A stretch of DNA of 7,192 bases, taken from Candidatus Micrarchaeaceae archaeon (lineage in GTDB: Archaea > Micrarchaeota > Micrarchaeia > Micrarchaeales > Micrarchaeaceae). The first letter of the stretch is position 1, and every line of letters begins with the position of its first letter. Positions 6,452 to 7,192 of the stretch are shown one piece after another. The DNA lies in contig DAIDAQ010000038.1 of assembly GCA_027310535.1 (NCBI GenBank), positions 1 to 7,192 on the forward strand. Reading direction: 5' to 3'. A program made the position numbers and the translations under genes. The notes under the pieces are model-generated. The model had not been told where the DNA came from and did not search any database. It saw only the letters and a program-made list of their open reading frames with translations.

Positions 6452-6460
6452 TTATAAAAT
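6452..6460 (+). promoter_or_regulatory. Candidate upstream TATA box for nop5
   Basis: TTATAAAAT is a good archaeal TATA-like sequence. Transcription would start near 6482, giving a leader of about 45-60 bases that includes the GTGGAG motif at 6517-6522. This choice would allow ribosome-binding-site-led translation from TTG 6528. It is supported only by sequence likeness. Confidence 0.3.
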
Positions 6461-6491
6461 CTTCAAGATCCTATTACAGATTGTCTCCCTT

Positions 6492-6501
6492 TTTATATTT
6501 T
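6492..6501 (+). promoter_or_regulatory. Candidate proximal TATA box for nop5
   Basis: TTTATATTTT is centred about 44 bases before ATG 6540 and 32 before TTG 6528. RNA would start near 6522, giving a leader of about 6 bases for the TTG or 18 for the ATG. It is the most AT-rich stretch in the 165-base gap after the transposase remnant. Confidence 0.4.
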
Positions 6502-6539
6502 GCCTGCTAATCCTTAGTGGAGATTCTTTGGCTGGCAAT

Positions 6540-7192
6540 ATGGAGCTCAGAGAGGGGCTTATCGAAAGGGCAAAAAAGGGTATAAAGGACGCCTACTCAA
6601 GCGAGGAACACCCTCTCATCCAGGCTGTGAATGCATGGCTTGAGCTCACGAAGAGCCACAACTTAGCAGCGGAAAGGCTCGGCGAATGGTTTGGTGTCTA
6701 TGCACCCTCGCTGGAGCAGCTACCGCCTGCATCAACGGCGAAACTCACAATGTTGGCGGCCAGCGGAGAGCTTGACCGCGAGAGCGTGGCAGGGGTGGTG
6801 GGAAAGGAGAAGGCCGCTCTTGTCTATGCAAAGATGGCTGACGGCCTCGGGAGGAAGATGAACAGCGACGAGAGTGATGCCGTTGCTGGTTTTGTGGACT
6901 ATGTACTGAGGGCCGAGGCCGCAATCGAAAGGCTTGAAGCATACCTGAAGGCTGCATCGAACAGGCTAATGCCGAACGCAACATATCTTACTGACGAGAA
7001 GATAGCCGCAGAGCTGCTGAGCAAGGCAGGGTCACTGGAGAGGCTGGCGAGCATGCCGGCGAGCACAGTGCAGTTGCTCGGTGCAGAGAAGGCGCTCTTC
7101 AAGCACATCAAATACGGTAGCAAGCCGCCAAAATACGGGGTGCTCTTCAAGCTGCCTGCAGTAACGGCTGCTCCGAAAGACCAGAAGGGCAG
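6540..7192 (+). CDS. nop5: Nop5 (archaeal Nop56/Nop58) C/D-box RNP core protein, 3' end outside window
   Basis: Nop5 bridges the C/D-box guide RNA with L7Ae and the methyltransferase fibrillarin for 2'-O-methylation of rRNA and tRNA. The frame is open to the window end, with 217 codons from ATG 6540. Residues 10-60 (KDAYSSEEHPLIQAVNAWLE and ERLGEWFGVYAPSLEQL) match the segment that joins the N-terminal domain to the coiled coil in archaeal Nop5. About 85-140 would be the coiled coil. The Nop domain begins near 145 and shows LERLASMPASTVQLLGAEKA (166-185), then FKHIKYGSKPPKYGVLFKLP. In M. jannaschii Nop5 the first segment lies near residue 115, so the roughly 110-residue fibrillarin-binding N-terminal domain is missing here. 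The sequence upstream is AT-rich, with a TAG in this frame at 6396-6398, and does not encode that domain. TTG 6528 is an alternative start with GGAG at 6519-6522 and would add four residues. Confidence 0.9.
   Translation, partial: MELREGLIERAKKGIKDAYSSEEHPLIQAVNAWLELTKSHNLAAERLGEWFGVYAPSLEQLPPASTAKLTMLAASGELDRESVAGVVGKEKAALVYAKMADGLGRKMNSDESDAVAGFVDYVLRAEAAIERLEAYLKAASNRLMPNATYLTDEKIAAELLSKAGSLERLASMPASTVQLLGAEKALFKHIKYGSKPPKYGVLFKLPAVTAAPKDQKG

Noticed and set aside
6257..6510. Plus-strand ORFs overlapping the transposase end and the gap before nop5, tested as a missing Nop5 N-terminus
   Set aside because: Their sequences do not resemble the Nop5 N-terminal domain and they are out of frame with the transposase motifs they overlap.
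1..7192. CRISPR array, tRNA or rRNA genes, attachment sites
   Set aside because: No regularly spaced repeats, no tRNA-like TpsiC arm with acceptor pairing, and no rRNA-like stretch were seen in reading the window.

Overview
The window looks archaeal and gene-dense, with a GC content near 50 %. Four genes support this: a rhodanese-free ThiI, a RIO1-type kinase, a secF-secD pair with archaeal-type motifs, and the start of a Nop5 (Nop56/58) C/D-box RNP core protein. Short AT-rich TATA-like boxes lie close to several start codons, as expected for leaderless or short-leader archaeal transcripts. The compact layout, the shortened Nop5 and the divergent protein sequences would suit a small-genome (DPANN/ARMAN-like) archaeon, but that placement is inference.

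Layout from left to right. Positions 2-160 hold the C-terminal end of an unrecognised, highly charged protein. At 258-1418 (+) is thiI, the tRNA 4-thiouridine sulfurtransferase. It converges on a degraded minus-strand gene (1447-2043) that I read as the C-terminal part of a DUF4143-family ATPase, broken by two frameshifts and lacking its ATPase half. Just beyond it on the minus strand is an intact RIO1 kinase gene (2049-2831). This diverges, across an AT-rich promoter region, from a small two-helix membrane protein gene (2899-3168, +). After a T-rich tract come secF (3236-4384) and secD (4377-5957), overlapping by 8 bases in the preferred reading. A truncated DDE transposase remnant starts immediately after the secD stop. 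Finally, 6540 to the window end holds the 5' part of nop5, which appears to lack the usual fibrillarin-binding N-terminal domain.

The intact genes are informational or secretory housekeeping functions: tRNA thiolation, small-subunit ribosome maturation, Sec-dependent export and snoRNP-like RNA methylation. The two broken genes mark places where the chromosome has been rearranged. I see no CRISPR array, rRNA, tRNA, defence cluster or clear multi-gene novel system. The least ordinary features are the enlarged, sequon-rich extracytoplasmic domain of SecF and the short Nop5.
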